A stretch of 5,195 bases of DNA, taken from Candidatus Wallbacteria bacterium (GTDB taxonomy: Bacteria; Muiribacteriota; JAQTZZ01). The stretch covers positions 3,847-9,041 of the forward strand of contig JAQTRI010000127.1 in the NCBI GenBank assembly GCA_028711905.1. Direction: 5' to 3'. Shown piece by piece: positions 1 to 5,195 of the stretch. Each line of letters starts with the position of its first letter. Within the stretch, counting starts at the first letter, position 1. The notes beneath the pieces were generated by a model. The model was given only the letters and a program-made list of their open reading frames with translations. It did not search any database and was not told the DNA's origin. The position numbers and the translations under genes are program-made.

Positions 1-115
1 TCGACAGGCCCGGGATTTTAGACGGGAACTGGACGAATGCTCGTGGATTCTCAGCGGCCTGGATCTCGGCACAGCAGAACAGCATGAAAATCATGGTTGC
101 GGAGTATTTGTTCAT
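1..115 (-). CDS. N-terminus of a putative secreted protein (partial, runs off the left edge)
   Basis: This is an open minus-strand frame of 38 codons that starts at ATG (115-113) and is cut by base 1. The N-terminus looks like a Sec signal peptide: a short polar start (MNKYSAT), a hydrophobic core (MIFMLFCCA) and a probable signal peptidase I site after IQA or QAA, around residue 20, followed by a polar mature start (ENPRAFVQF). An in-frame TGA lies five codons upstream, so the start is this ATG or the second in-frame ATG at 94-92, which sits in an identical 10-base context. No Shine-Dalgarno sequence precedes either ATG. The gene follows the racemase on the same strand, 130 bp away, with a repeat between them. 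If real, the product is exported to the periplasm or beyond. The family cannot be named from this fragment. That it is a gene is an inference from the signal-peptide pattern and the promoter-like sequence before it. Confidence 0.5.
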   Translation of the reverse strand, partial: MNKYSATMIFMLFCCAEIQAAENPRAFVQFPSKIPGLS

Positions 116-121
116 GGTTGC
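91..121. repeat. 10-bp direct repeat carrying two in-frame start codons
   Basis: TCATGGTTGC occurs at 91-100 and again at 112-121. On the minus strand each copy reads GCAACCATGA and contains an ATG, 21 bases (seven codons) apart and in the same frame. This makes the start of the secreted-protein gene ambiguous between residue 1 and residue 8. The first ATG keeps a lysine-containing n-region and is preferred. Confidence 0.6.
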
Positions 122-150
122 AGTATATCACAATAAGTGATGGGTAAGAA
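122..150 (-). promoter_or_regulatory. Possible extended -10 promoter for the leftward secreted-protein gene
   Basis: The minus strand carries TGA followed by TATACT (-10 at 127-122), which fits the extended -10 form TGnTATAnT. With a 17-base spacer the -35 would be TTCTTA (150-145), matching the consensus at only three of six positions. Only six bases separate the -10 from the ATG at 115, so transcription would start at or next to that ATG. That agrees with the missing Shine-Dalgarno site and suggests a leaderless message. The distal part of this promoter lies within the end of the repeat at 137-256. It is a sequence-pattern call only. Confidence 0.35.
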
Positions 151-256
151 TTTTGAATTGTGAATGATGAATTTTGAATGATTGAACAGCGCAACGCATA
201 ATTCAACATTCAAAATTAAAAATTCAACATTCTTTTTTATCTGCTTCACCCATCAC
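137..256. repeat. Heptad-phased imperfect inverted repeat (palindromic intergenic element)
   Basis: The ends are a perfect 9-bp inverted repeat, GTGATGGGT at 137-145 and ACCCATCAC at 248-256. Inside it, the left arm (151-178) consists of four consecutive 7-mers of pattern TNNTGAA, with TTTTGAA occurring twice, then an 8-base variant (TGATTGAA, 179-186). The right arm (202-236) carries heptads in the opposite sense: TTCAACA at 202-208 and 223-229, TTCAAAA at 209-215, and degenerate versions between and after them. A GC-richer centre near 187-197 (CAGCGCAACGC) would form the loop. The element is much more AT-rich than the flanking genes and encodes nothing evident. It resembles short palindromic or MITE-like intergenic elements. 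It also fills the gap between the racemase and the secreted-protein gene, so it could modulate read-through or message stability. Mobility is an inference, as no target-site duplication is obvious. Confidence 0.7.
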
Positions 257-1319
257 CAATTACCTTCTTTCTGATATACGGCGAAGTCGCCAGGGCCAGC
301 AGGCAGCCGTAGTTCGGGTAAAACGGCATGAAACCACCGACTTTATACCGGGACGGGTCACCCTTGACCTCTACGATCAGATGGTCGGAGGAACCTCCAA
401 GAATCTTTGTTTCCGGATCAACCGGGGTTAAACCATCGAGCTTCAGGTCCTGTCTTCCGGCAGCAATGATCGCGCGTCTGATTTCACCGCGCTGCGGAAA
501 TTCATCGGTCTCGCCAAAGGCGTTCTGTCCGCGGTTGCCGATCGGCACAGAAGGCTTGACCCGGTATTCGACGATCTCGCCCTTGAAAATAAAAGTGTCC
601 TGCCGCGTCCCTGGAAACGGGCTGCGGTCAATCACATTGCGGCCTAAGACCATGGCTTCGCCCACGCGGAAATGGTTGATGCCTTTCGGCATTTTCCCGG
701 AAGCCAGCAAAGGCAGGCCGCTGGAATTGCCGCCGGAGACCATGTCCAGAGACAGGCCAAACTGCATTTCCAGAAGGGCCTTGATCGCCAAGATCTGATT
801 CATATTCTCCGTTGTTGGGATTACACCCCCAAAACAGGCGGTATTTGTGCCGATTCCCGCTATTCTGATGTTTTTCAGTTTAACGGCCTGTGCGAAGAAA
901 TTCATCACCTCGTCAGCCATCATGCCTTCGCGCAGGTCTCCGATATCGATCATGGCCACGACCTTGTGGCGCTTTTTCTGTTTTTTCGCCGCAGCATCGA
1001 GCTTTTTCAGGGTGCTGATCTCTGAATTCAGGCTGTAATCGCACAGTTCCACCACTTCAGATGCTTCTGAAGGCGACACAATGCGCAGCAGCATGAGCGG
1101 CAGTCCGGTTTTCATTTTCCTCAGTTTCGCGATGTTTTCGATTCTGGAATCAGCTAACCCGTCAACTCCGCCCTTGATCATGGCGCGGACGATGTTTTCT
1201 TCAGCGCAGAACACCTTGGTCACGCCAAAGCAGGAAACCTGGTTTTTATGGCAGAGTTTCACTATGGAACTGGCGTTTTTTTCGATTCTGGGGAGATGGA
1301 TTTCAAGAAATGAGGACAT
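246..1319 (-). CDS. orr: Ornithine racemase-type PLP-dependent amino acid racemase
   Basis: This 357-residue protein has an alanine racemase-like N-terminal TIM barrel (about residues 5-230) and a C-terminal beta domain. The predicted PLP Schiff-base lysine is K35 in GVTKVFC. The motifs DSRIENI (58-64), LNSE (97-100), IDIGDLREG (124-132), SGGNSSG (195-201), FRVGEAMVLGR (217-227), KPSVPIG (255-261) and GGSSDHLIVEV (308-318) follow the clostridial ornithine racemase (Orr) pattern closely, including its usual length of about 350 residues. The family interconverts L- and D-amino acids in the cytoplasm; Orr makes D-ornithine. The substrate here is not proven, because relatives are annotated broadly as alanine/ornithine racemases and no D-ornithine catabolic genes (aminomutase or ornithine dehydrogenase) are in view. 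The ATG at 1319 is supported by an AGGAGGG ribosome site and a promoter just upstream. The last residues (GDG) and the TGA stop are encoded by the end of the 137-256 repeat. Family confidence is high and substrate confidence moderate. Confidence 0.9.
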   Translation of the reverse strand: MSSFLEIHLPRIEKNASSIVKLCHKNQVSCFGVTKVFCAEENIVRAMIKGGVDGLADSRIENIAKLRKMKTGLPLMLLRIVSPSEASEVVELCDYSLNSEISTLKKLDAAAKKQKKRHKVVAMIDIGDLREGMMADEVMNFFAQAVKLKNIRIAGIGTNTACFGGVIPTTENMNQILAIKALLEMQFGLSLDMVSGGNSSGLPLLASGKMPKGINHFRVGEAMVLGRNVIDRSPFPGTRQDTFIFKGEIVEYRVKPSVPIGNRGQNAFGETDEFPQRGEIRRAIIAAGRQDLKLDGLTPVDPETKILGGSSDHLIVEVKGDPSRYKVGGFMPFYPNYGCLLALATSPYIRKKVIGDG

Positions 1320-1322
1320 ATA

Positions 1323-1329
1323 CCCTCCT
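1323..1329 (-). promoter_or_regulatory. Strong ribosome binding site of the racemase gene
   Basis: The minus strand reads AGGAGGG, separated by TAT from the ATG at 1319-1317. This nearly full Shine-Dalgarno match fixes the racemase start. Confidence 0.85.
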
Positions 1330-1346
1330 GCTTTTGCGCTGGCTGC

Positions 1347-1376
1347 ATTGTAGCAGAATCACCACTGCCCGGGCAA
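1347..1376 (-). promoter_or_regulatory. Sigma-70-type extended -10 promoter of the racemase
   Basis: On the minus strand, TTGCCC (1376-1371, four of six matches to TTGACA) is followed by an 18-base spacer and TACAAT (1352-1347, five of six matches to TATAAT). A TGC just before the -10 gives an extended -10 element. Transcription would start near 1340, leaving a leader of about 20 bases that contains the ribosome site. A perfect 10-bp palindrome, TGCCCGGGCA (1366-1375), overlaps the -35 and could be an operator half, though short GC palindromes also arise by chance. Confidence 0.6.
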
Positions 1377-1458
1377 CCGCGCCAATTGTACAGACATGCC
1401 AGGAACCGCCACAAATCAGGGTTTTTGCAGAACATTCGGCTGGACACCACAAAAAATT

Positions 1459-1489
1459 GCCAAACTCAAGTTAGCTTATTGAGCCAAAC
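1459..1489. promoter_or_regulatory. Direct repeat around the tpx -35 (candidate operator)
   Basis: GCCAAAC occurs at 1459-1465 and 1483-1489, start to start 24 bp. Between and overlapping the copies, CTCAA (1465-1469) and TTGAG (1479-1483) form an inverted pair around the presumed -35 of the tpx promoter. Repeats that flank a weak -35 are often activator or repressor sites. The regulator is unknown, and a chance origin cannot be excluded for words this short. Confidence 0.35.
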
Positions 1490-1499
1490 CCGGTATAAT
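1471..1499 (+). promoter_or_regulatory. Promoter of the tpx-RND operon
   Basis: A perfect TATAAT stands at 1494-1499. With a 17-base spacer the -35 would be TTAGCT (1471-1476), which matches TTGACA at only three positions, and there is no TGn before the -10. A strong -10 with a poor -35 is typical of promoters that depend on an activator. Transcription would start near 1506, giving a leader of about 37 bases. No other promoter-like sequence is evident before the adaptor or permease genes, so this one probably drives the whole operon. Confidence 0.6.
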
Positions 1500-1532
1500 T
1501 ATCTGAATCAAAACAAATGCAAGAGCGCAAAA

Positions 1533-1537
1533 AGGAG
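1533..1537 (+). promoter_or_regulatory. Ribosome binding site of tpx
   Basis: AGGAG lies five bases before the ATG at 1543, in the run AAAAAGGAGATCCC. It supports this start over the other nearby open frames. Confidence 0.8.
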
Positions 1538-1542
1538 ATCCC

Positions 1543-2043
1543 ATGCCAAGAACAGTTACCATGAAAGGTCAAACTCTGGAATTAACAGGTCCGGAATTGA
1601 AAATCGGCGTAAAAGCTCCTGCTTTCTCGCTGCTGGATCAGGACATGAATGTTGTCACGCTCGCGGACTTTCCGCGTAAAATCAAGGTGCTCAGTGTCAC
1701 GCCTTCACTTGACACCCCGGTCTGCGATCTGCAGATCAGGCGCTTCAATCAGGAAGCGACCAAGCATCTGGAAGCAGTTGTATTGAATATCAGCATGGAT
1801 CTTCCCTTTGCCATCAAGCGCTTTTGTTCGGCGAACGGACTGGATCGCGTCAAGGCTCTTTCCGACCACCGCACAGCGGATTTTGGTAATGATTACGGTG
1901 TGCTGATTTCAGGTTTGCGCCTGCTGGCCAGGGCTGTAATTGTCATTGACTCTGGAGATGTTGTCCGCTTTGTTCAGATTGTTCCTGAATTGACAGAACA
2001 GCCTGATTATACGGGAGCGTTGGAATGTCTGGCGAACATGTGA
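1543..2043 (+). CDS. tpx: Thiol peroxidase Tpx (atypical 2-Cys peroxiredoxin)
   Basis: This 166-residue protein has the length and layout of the Tpx family (about 165-170 residues). The peroxidatic cysteine is C61 in the motif SVTPSLDTPVCDLQ, with the family threonine T58 three residues before it. The resolving cysteine is C95 in RFCSANGLDRV, so the C61-C95 spacing is that of E. coli Tpx. The active-site arginine is R130 in LLARAVIVID. A third cysteine, C162 near the C-terminus, is not part of the known mechanism. The family reduces hydrogen peroxide and, preferably, alkyl hydroperoxides, and is recycled by thioredoxin. The N-terminus has no signal peptide, so the protein should be cytoplasmic, although E. 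coli Tpx was first described as periplasmic. It is the first gene of the rightward operon: its last 19 bases are also the start of the adaptor gene, and a strong -10 lies upstream. The identification is secure; the efflux context is unusual. Confidence 0.96.
   Translation: MPRTVTMKGQTLELTGPELKIGVKAPAFSLLDQDMNVVTLADFPRKIKVLSVTPSLDTPVCDLQIRRFNQEATKHLEAVVLNISMDLPFAIKRFCSANGLDRVKALSDHRTADFGNDYGVLISGLRLLARAVIVIDSGDVVRFVQIVPELTEQPDYTGALECLANM
2013..2017 (+). promoter_or_regulatory. Ribosome binding site of the adaptor gene inside tpx
   Basis: GGGAG within the tpx coding sequence lies seven bases before the ATG at 2025. It supports an adaptor start inside the last codons of tpx, and therefore translational coupling of the two genes. 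Confidence 0.6.
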
Positions 2044-3197
2044 ATAAAACGAATTTTCCCTCATGGGCCAAGCCTGCTGCTGGAATCGCCGGAGTTCTGC
2101 TTCTGATCGTGTTTCAATCAGGCAAGCTGTCCTGCGGCAGAATCGATCCCGGTCAATCGGCAGTCACAACCCCTCTGAAACCAGGGACATATTCAACGGC
2201 TGTTGCGGAAATCATCGAGACTGACCGTATCTACGAAGAATCCGGGGTAGTGACAACATGGCAGAAGGCTGAGATCTCACCACAGATCATGGGAGCGATC
2301 AAGGAGATTTTCGTCTCCCCTGGCGATCATGTCGAGCAGGGAAAACTTCTGGCCCGCATAGACTCAGAACAGCTCAATTCCAGGCTGTGGCAGGCGCGAA
2401 ACGGATTGAAACAGGCCCAGGCGGCAAAGATTCAGGCTGAGCACGATCTGGAAAGTTCCCGAGCAGCTCTGGAACAGGCTGAGAAGAATTATGGCCGCAT
2501 CAAGGAATTGTTCGACAAGAAGGCTGCGCCGGAAGCCCTTCTTGAAGATGCCGAATCCAAGAGAAAGCAGGCTGTAGCAGCGGCCAAGGGTCTGGAAGAG
2601 GGCATTAACGCGGCCAAAGCCGAAATCGAGAAAGCGATGAAAGCCGTGAAAGAAGCGGAAATATCCTGTTCATATGCTGAAATACTCGCCCCCTTTCCCG
2701 GAACAGTCACCAGAAAACTGGCTGATTCCGGCGATCTTGCCGTACCGGGCAAACCCATATTAATTCTCCACAATCCGACCACCATGCTCCTGGAAGCGCA
2801 CTTGAGGGAGAATTTCAAAAACCTGATCAGGCAGGGAATGGACATTGGGCTGGAAATCGGAGGCATGCGCTGCACGGGCCAGGTGGCTGAGATCATCCCT
2901 AATGTCGATCCTACCACCAGAACTTTTGTGATCAAGGCCTCATTTACCTCAGAAGAGCAGGTGTTTGTCGGTATGTACGGCAAGATGCTGATCCCGGCGG
3001 GAAAAGAGAGTGTTGTGACTATCCCTGAGGCGGGGATTTCCCATGTGGGGCAGCTGGCTACTGTGCTGGTGATGGAGGGAGATACTGTCAGGCGCCGCTA
3101 TGTCAGGCTTGGGCAGATTCTTGATCAAGGCATGGTTGAGATTCTCTCTGGCCTTACCGGGGGCGAAACTGTCATGATCTCCGGAGGGGAGAAATGA
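2025..3197 (+). CDS. RND efflux periplasmic adaptor (membrane fusion protein, HlyD/AcrA type)
   Basis: This 390-residue protein links an inner-membrane RND permease to an outer-membrane channel. Residues 17-31 (hydrophobic GIAGVLLLIVF core) form an uncleaved anchor or signal segment. C37 follows as KLSC, a poor lipobox because position -3 is Lys, so a lipoprotein is unlikely. The first lipoyl half-motif is about 83-113 (EISPQIMGAIKEIFVSPGD). A long alpha-helical hairpin rich in Ala, Glu, Lys and Gln spans about 115-214, and the second lipoyl half is about 217-250 (YAEILAPFPGTVTRKLADSG). The beta-barrel is about 255-325 with the family signature VDPTTRTFVIKASF (294-307), and the membrane-proximal domain runs to the C-terminus (GLTGGETVMISGG). 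The start at 2025 overlaps tpx by 19 bases; a GTG at 2040 is possible but has a worse-placed ribosome site. The stop overlaps the permease start as ATGA. The exported substrate (drug, solvent, metal or lipid) cannot be read from the sequence. Confidence 0.93.
   Translation: MSGEHVNKTNFPSWAKPAAGIAGVLLLIVFQSGKLSCGRIDPGQSAVTTPLKPGTYSTAVAEIIETDRIYEESGVVTTWQKAEISPQIMGAIKEIFVSPGDHVEQGKLLARIDSEQLNSRLWQARNGLKQAQAAKIQAEHDLESSRAALEQAEKNYGRIKELFDKKAAPEALLEDAESKRKQAVAAAKGLEEGINAAKAEIEKAMKAVKEAEISCSYAEILAPFPGTVTRKLADSGDLAVPGKPILILHNPTTMLLEAHLRENFKNLIRQGMDIGLEIGGMRCTGQVAEIIPNVDPTTRTFVIKASFTSEEQVFVGMYGKMLIPAGKESVVTIPEAGISHVGQLATVLVMEGDTVRRRYVRLGQILDQGMVEILSGLTGGETVMISGGEK
3183..3187 (+). promoter_or_regulatory. 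Ribosome binding site of the RND permease gene
   Basis: GGAGG, within GGAGGGGAG at the end of the adaptor gene, lies six bases before the ATG at 3194. The start codon overlaps the adaptor stop (ATGA at 3194-3197), so the two proteins should be made in step. Confidence 0.8.
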
Positions 3198-5195
3198 GCG
3201 GCAATCCCCTTTCAGCTGTTACACGCAAATTTCTTACCGGGCATCCGTCCGTGATTTTCATCATGTTTGCTGTTTGTGCCGGGATCGGATCGATTCTGAT
3301 GACCCCGCGGGAGGAAGAACCGCAAATCGTTGTGCCTGTCGCTGACATCATTGTCAGTTTCCCTGGAGCATCACCTGATGAAGTGGAAAACCTGGTATCA
3401 GCCAAGCTTTCAAACCTGCTCTGGCAGATTGATGGTGTCGAGTATGTTTATTCAGCGTCATACAGGGATTTTGCGGTTGTCACTGTCCGTTTTTTTGTCG
3501 GTGAAGACCGTGAAAGATCCCTGATCAAGCTATATAACCGGATTCAGTCCAATGTCGACAGGGCGTCTCCGGGTATCACCGGGTGGGTGGTTAAACCGCT
3601 TGAAATCGACGATGTGCCTGTGATCAGTTTCAGCCTTCATTCAGCCGAACTTTCAGATCATGAGCTGCACCGCATCGCTGAGGAAGCAGCAGAGCGTGTT
3701 GCGACTGTTTCGGACATCTCCCGCATCGATGTTATCGGTGGCCGGAAGCGCGAGATCAGGGTTGAGCTGGACACTGAGGCCATGAGCGCCAAAGGGGTTA
3801 CTCCTGTACAGGTTTATCAGGCTCTGGCTGTGGCTGACTCGTCTGTCACTGCCGGTACTGTCAACATTGGAAATCAGAGTTTTCTGGTGCGCAGCGGCCC
3901 GTTCTTTGAGAATGCCGCTGAAGTCGGCAAATGCGTGGTAGGCCTGCATGAGCAGAGAGTTGTAAGACTGTCGGATATCGCTCATGTGTCTGACGGACCG
4001 GAAGAAGCGGCTTCGTATACGCGAATCGGGTTCGGGCGGGCATCCGACAAATTTGAAAGCCGGAACAGTGAAACTCTTCCATCTGTGACTATCGCGGTTT
4101 CAAAGAAAAAAGGCACCAATGCCGTGAAGGTTGCTCAGGATGTCATAGCTGAGATGAAGCGCTTGGAGCGGACTGTGCTGCCTGCGGGAGTGGCAGTGAC
4201 TGTTTCCAGGAACTATGGGTTGACCGCAGATATCAAGGTGAATGAACTGCTGACTTCTCTTCTCTCGGCTATTGCCTGTGTGGTAATCCTGATCGCTGTC
4301 AGTATGGGATGGCGTGAGGCAATAGTGGTGGCTTTAGCTGTTCCCATCAGTTTTTCTCTGTCACTGTTCGTGAACCTGATTTTCGGCTATACGATCAATC
4401 GCGTGACTTTGTTCGCTCTGATTCTTTCTCTGGGGCTGGTGGTGGACGATCCGATCACGAATGTGGATAATATTCAGCGCCACATGTTCATGAAGAAGGA
4501 ATCACCGTTCGATGCTGTACTGACGGCTGTTTCTGAAGTGCTTTCCCCAGTGATCATGTCTACTCTGACCATTATCGTGTCATTTCTGCCCATGTTTTTC
4601 ATCACAGGCATGATGGGACCGTATATGGCTCCCATGGCTGTAAATGTGCCTCTGACAGTGACTTTTTCCACACTCTGCGCTCTGACATTTGTGCCCTGGG
4701 CCGCGTATCACCTGCTGAAAACCCGCGCTGCCGGAGCTGAGGCGAAAAGCTCGATTAACCGGAAAGTCGCTTCTGTCTATTCCGGCATGATCAGACCTTT
4801 TCTCCATTCAGACCGAAGATGCTGGATTCTGTTTGCTGTGACCGGGCTGCTGCTGGTATTGTCCGGAATGCTGGTGCTGCTCAGGCTTGTGCCGCTGAAA
4901 ATACTGCCTTTTGACAATAAGAACGAATTTCAGGTGTTGCTGGATATGCCTGAAGGTACGACCCTTGAGGAAACCGATGCTGCTGTCCGCAGGCTTGAAG
5001 GGTATCTGTCGGGGGTCAATGAGGTCACGGAATTCTATTCCTTTACCGGAATTCCCTCCCCAATGGATTTCAACGGCATGGTGAGACAGTATTATTTCCG
5101 CACTGCCCCCCATTTCGCGGATATTCGGGTTAATCTCGCATCAAAGGACAGAAGAAAGCAGCAAAGCCATGAAATAGTTCTGCGTCTGCGCAAGG
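3194..5195 (+). CDS. RND efflux transporter permease, AcrB/HAE1-like (partial, C-terminus beyond the window)
   Basis: The frame stays open to the last base and gives 667 residues of a protein that normally has about 1,030-1,100. TM1 is about residues 18-37. It is followed by the conserved start of the first porter loop, PREEEPQI (38-45) and SFPGASPDEVE (55-65), then WQIDGVEYVYSAS (77-89) and VRFFVGEDRERSL (98-110). TM2-TM6 fall at about 350-370, 376-398, 402-424, 447-471 and 480-505. TM4 carries the proton-relay pair D418-D419 in SLGLVVDDPITNVDN, equivalent to D407-D408 of AcrB. TM7 is about 545-567, and the second periplasmic loop begins with LKILPFDNKNEFQVLLDMPEG. The TM10 lysine lies outside the window. 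The family exports compounds from the periplasm or inner membrane in exchange for protons, as a trimer working with the adaptor and a TolC-like channel. The REEEPQI and DDPI features place it in the AcrB/HAE1-like branch rather than the metal exporters, as an inference. The start codon has a good ribosome site and overlaps the adaptor stop. Confidence 0.95.
   Translation, partial: MSGNPLSAVTRKFLTGHPSVIFIMFAVCAGIGSILMTPREEEPQIVVPVADIIVSFPGASPDEVENLVSAKLSNLLWQIDGVEYVYSASYRDFAVVTVRFFVGEDRERSLIKLYNRIQSNVDRASPGITGWVVKPLEIDDVPVISFSLHSAELSDHELHRIAEEAAERVATVSDISRIDVIGGRKREIRVELDTEAMSAKGVTPVQVYQALAVADSSVTAGTVNIGNQSFLVRSGPFFENAAEVGKCVVGLHEQRVVRLSDIAHVSDGPEEAASYTRIGFGRASDKFESRNSETLPSVTIAVSKKKGTNAVKVAQDVIAEMKRLERTVLPAGVAVTVSRNYGLTADIKVNELLTSLLSAIACVVILIAVSMGWREAIVVALAVPISFSLSLFVNLIFGYTINRVTLFALILSLGLVVDDPITNVDNIQRHMFMKKESPFDAVLTAVSEVLSPVIMSTLTIIVSFLPMFFITGMMGPYMAPMAVNVPLTVTFSTLCALTFVPWAAYHLLKTRAAGAEAKSSINRKVASVYSGMIRPFLHSDRRCWILFAVTGLLLVLSGMLVLLRLVPLKILPFDNKNEFQVLLDMPEGTTLEETDAAVRRLEGYLSGVNEVTEFYSFTGIPSPMDFNGMVRQYYFRTAPHFADIRVNLASKDRRKQQSHEIVLRLRK

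Noticed and set aside
137..256. The 137-256 hairpin as a rho-independent terminator
   Set aside because: The stem is AT-rich and very long, and it is not a compact GC stem followed directly by a U-run in the leftward direction. It may affect read-through but does not fit the classical form.
328..1353. Plus-strand open frames across the racemase gene (for example 328-798, 672-1025, 1081-1353)
   Set aside because: They lie antisense to a strongly supported racemase with family motifs along its full length, show no recognisable domain, and have no ribosome sites that decide a start.
1457..1462. TTGCCA as the -35 of the tpx promoter
   Set aside because: It is a better hexamer than TTAGCT, but the spacing to TATAAT would be 31 bases, far outside the usable range.
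1386..1679. A 97-codon plus-strand frame overlapping the start of tpx
   Set aside because: Its composition looks non-coding, it overlaps tpx in another frame, and it spans the tpx promoter and ribosome site.
2125..2140. Adaptor protein as a lipoprotein anchored at C37
   Set aside because: The residues before the cysteine (KLS) do not fit the lipobox because position -3 is Lys, and the hydrophobic stretch ends several residues earlier. A membrane anchor is more likely.
2489..2983. A 164-codon minus-strand frame inside the adaptor gene, and similar antisense frames inside the permease (3653-5113)
   Set aside because: These are shadows of genes whose sense frames carry clear RND adaptor and permease motifs.

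Overview
The window looks like chromosomal DNA from a diderm (Gram-negative-type) bacterium. It carries a periplasmic adaptor and an inner-membrane permease of an RND efflux pump, which need a two-membrane envelope, plus a thiol peroxidase and a fold-type III PLP racemase of the ornithine racemase type. Genes are tightly packed, with good Shine-Dalgarno (SD) sites on most of them. The window alone does not fix the phylum. An AT-rich, heptad-phased repeat in a gene gap is the kind of repeat seen in several poorly cultivated lineages, but this is only a hint.

Left half, minus strand: a well-supported racemase gene (1319 to 246) is read leftward from its own extended -10 promoter. It is followed by a 120-bp hairpin-like repeat (137-256) and then by the first 38 codons of a signal-peptide-bearing protein that leaves the window at base 1. 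The repeat supplies the last residues and the stop codon of the racemase, and its other end lies inside the probable promoter of the secreted-protein gene.

Divergent intergenic region (1320-1542): it holds back-to-back promoters, TTGCCC-18-TGC-TACAAT leftward for the racemase and a perfect TATAAT rightward for tpx. A 7-bp direct repeat brackets the weak -35 of the tpx promoter and is a candidate operator.

Right half, plus strand: tpx (atypical 2-Cys thiol peroxidase), an RND membrane fusion protein, and an RND permease (N-terminal 667 residues, cut by the window edge) form one translationally coupled operon. tpx overlaps the adaptor by 19 bp and the adaptor overlaps the permease by 4 bp (ATGA). 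An antioxidant enzyme as the lead gene of an efflux operon is the most interesting arrangement here, as it suggests that peroxide defence and export are co-expressed. No outer-membrane channel gene is in the window; it could lie downstream. I saw no tRNA, rRNA, CRISPR array or insertion sequence.
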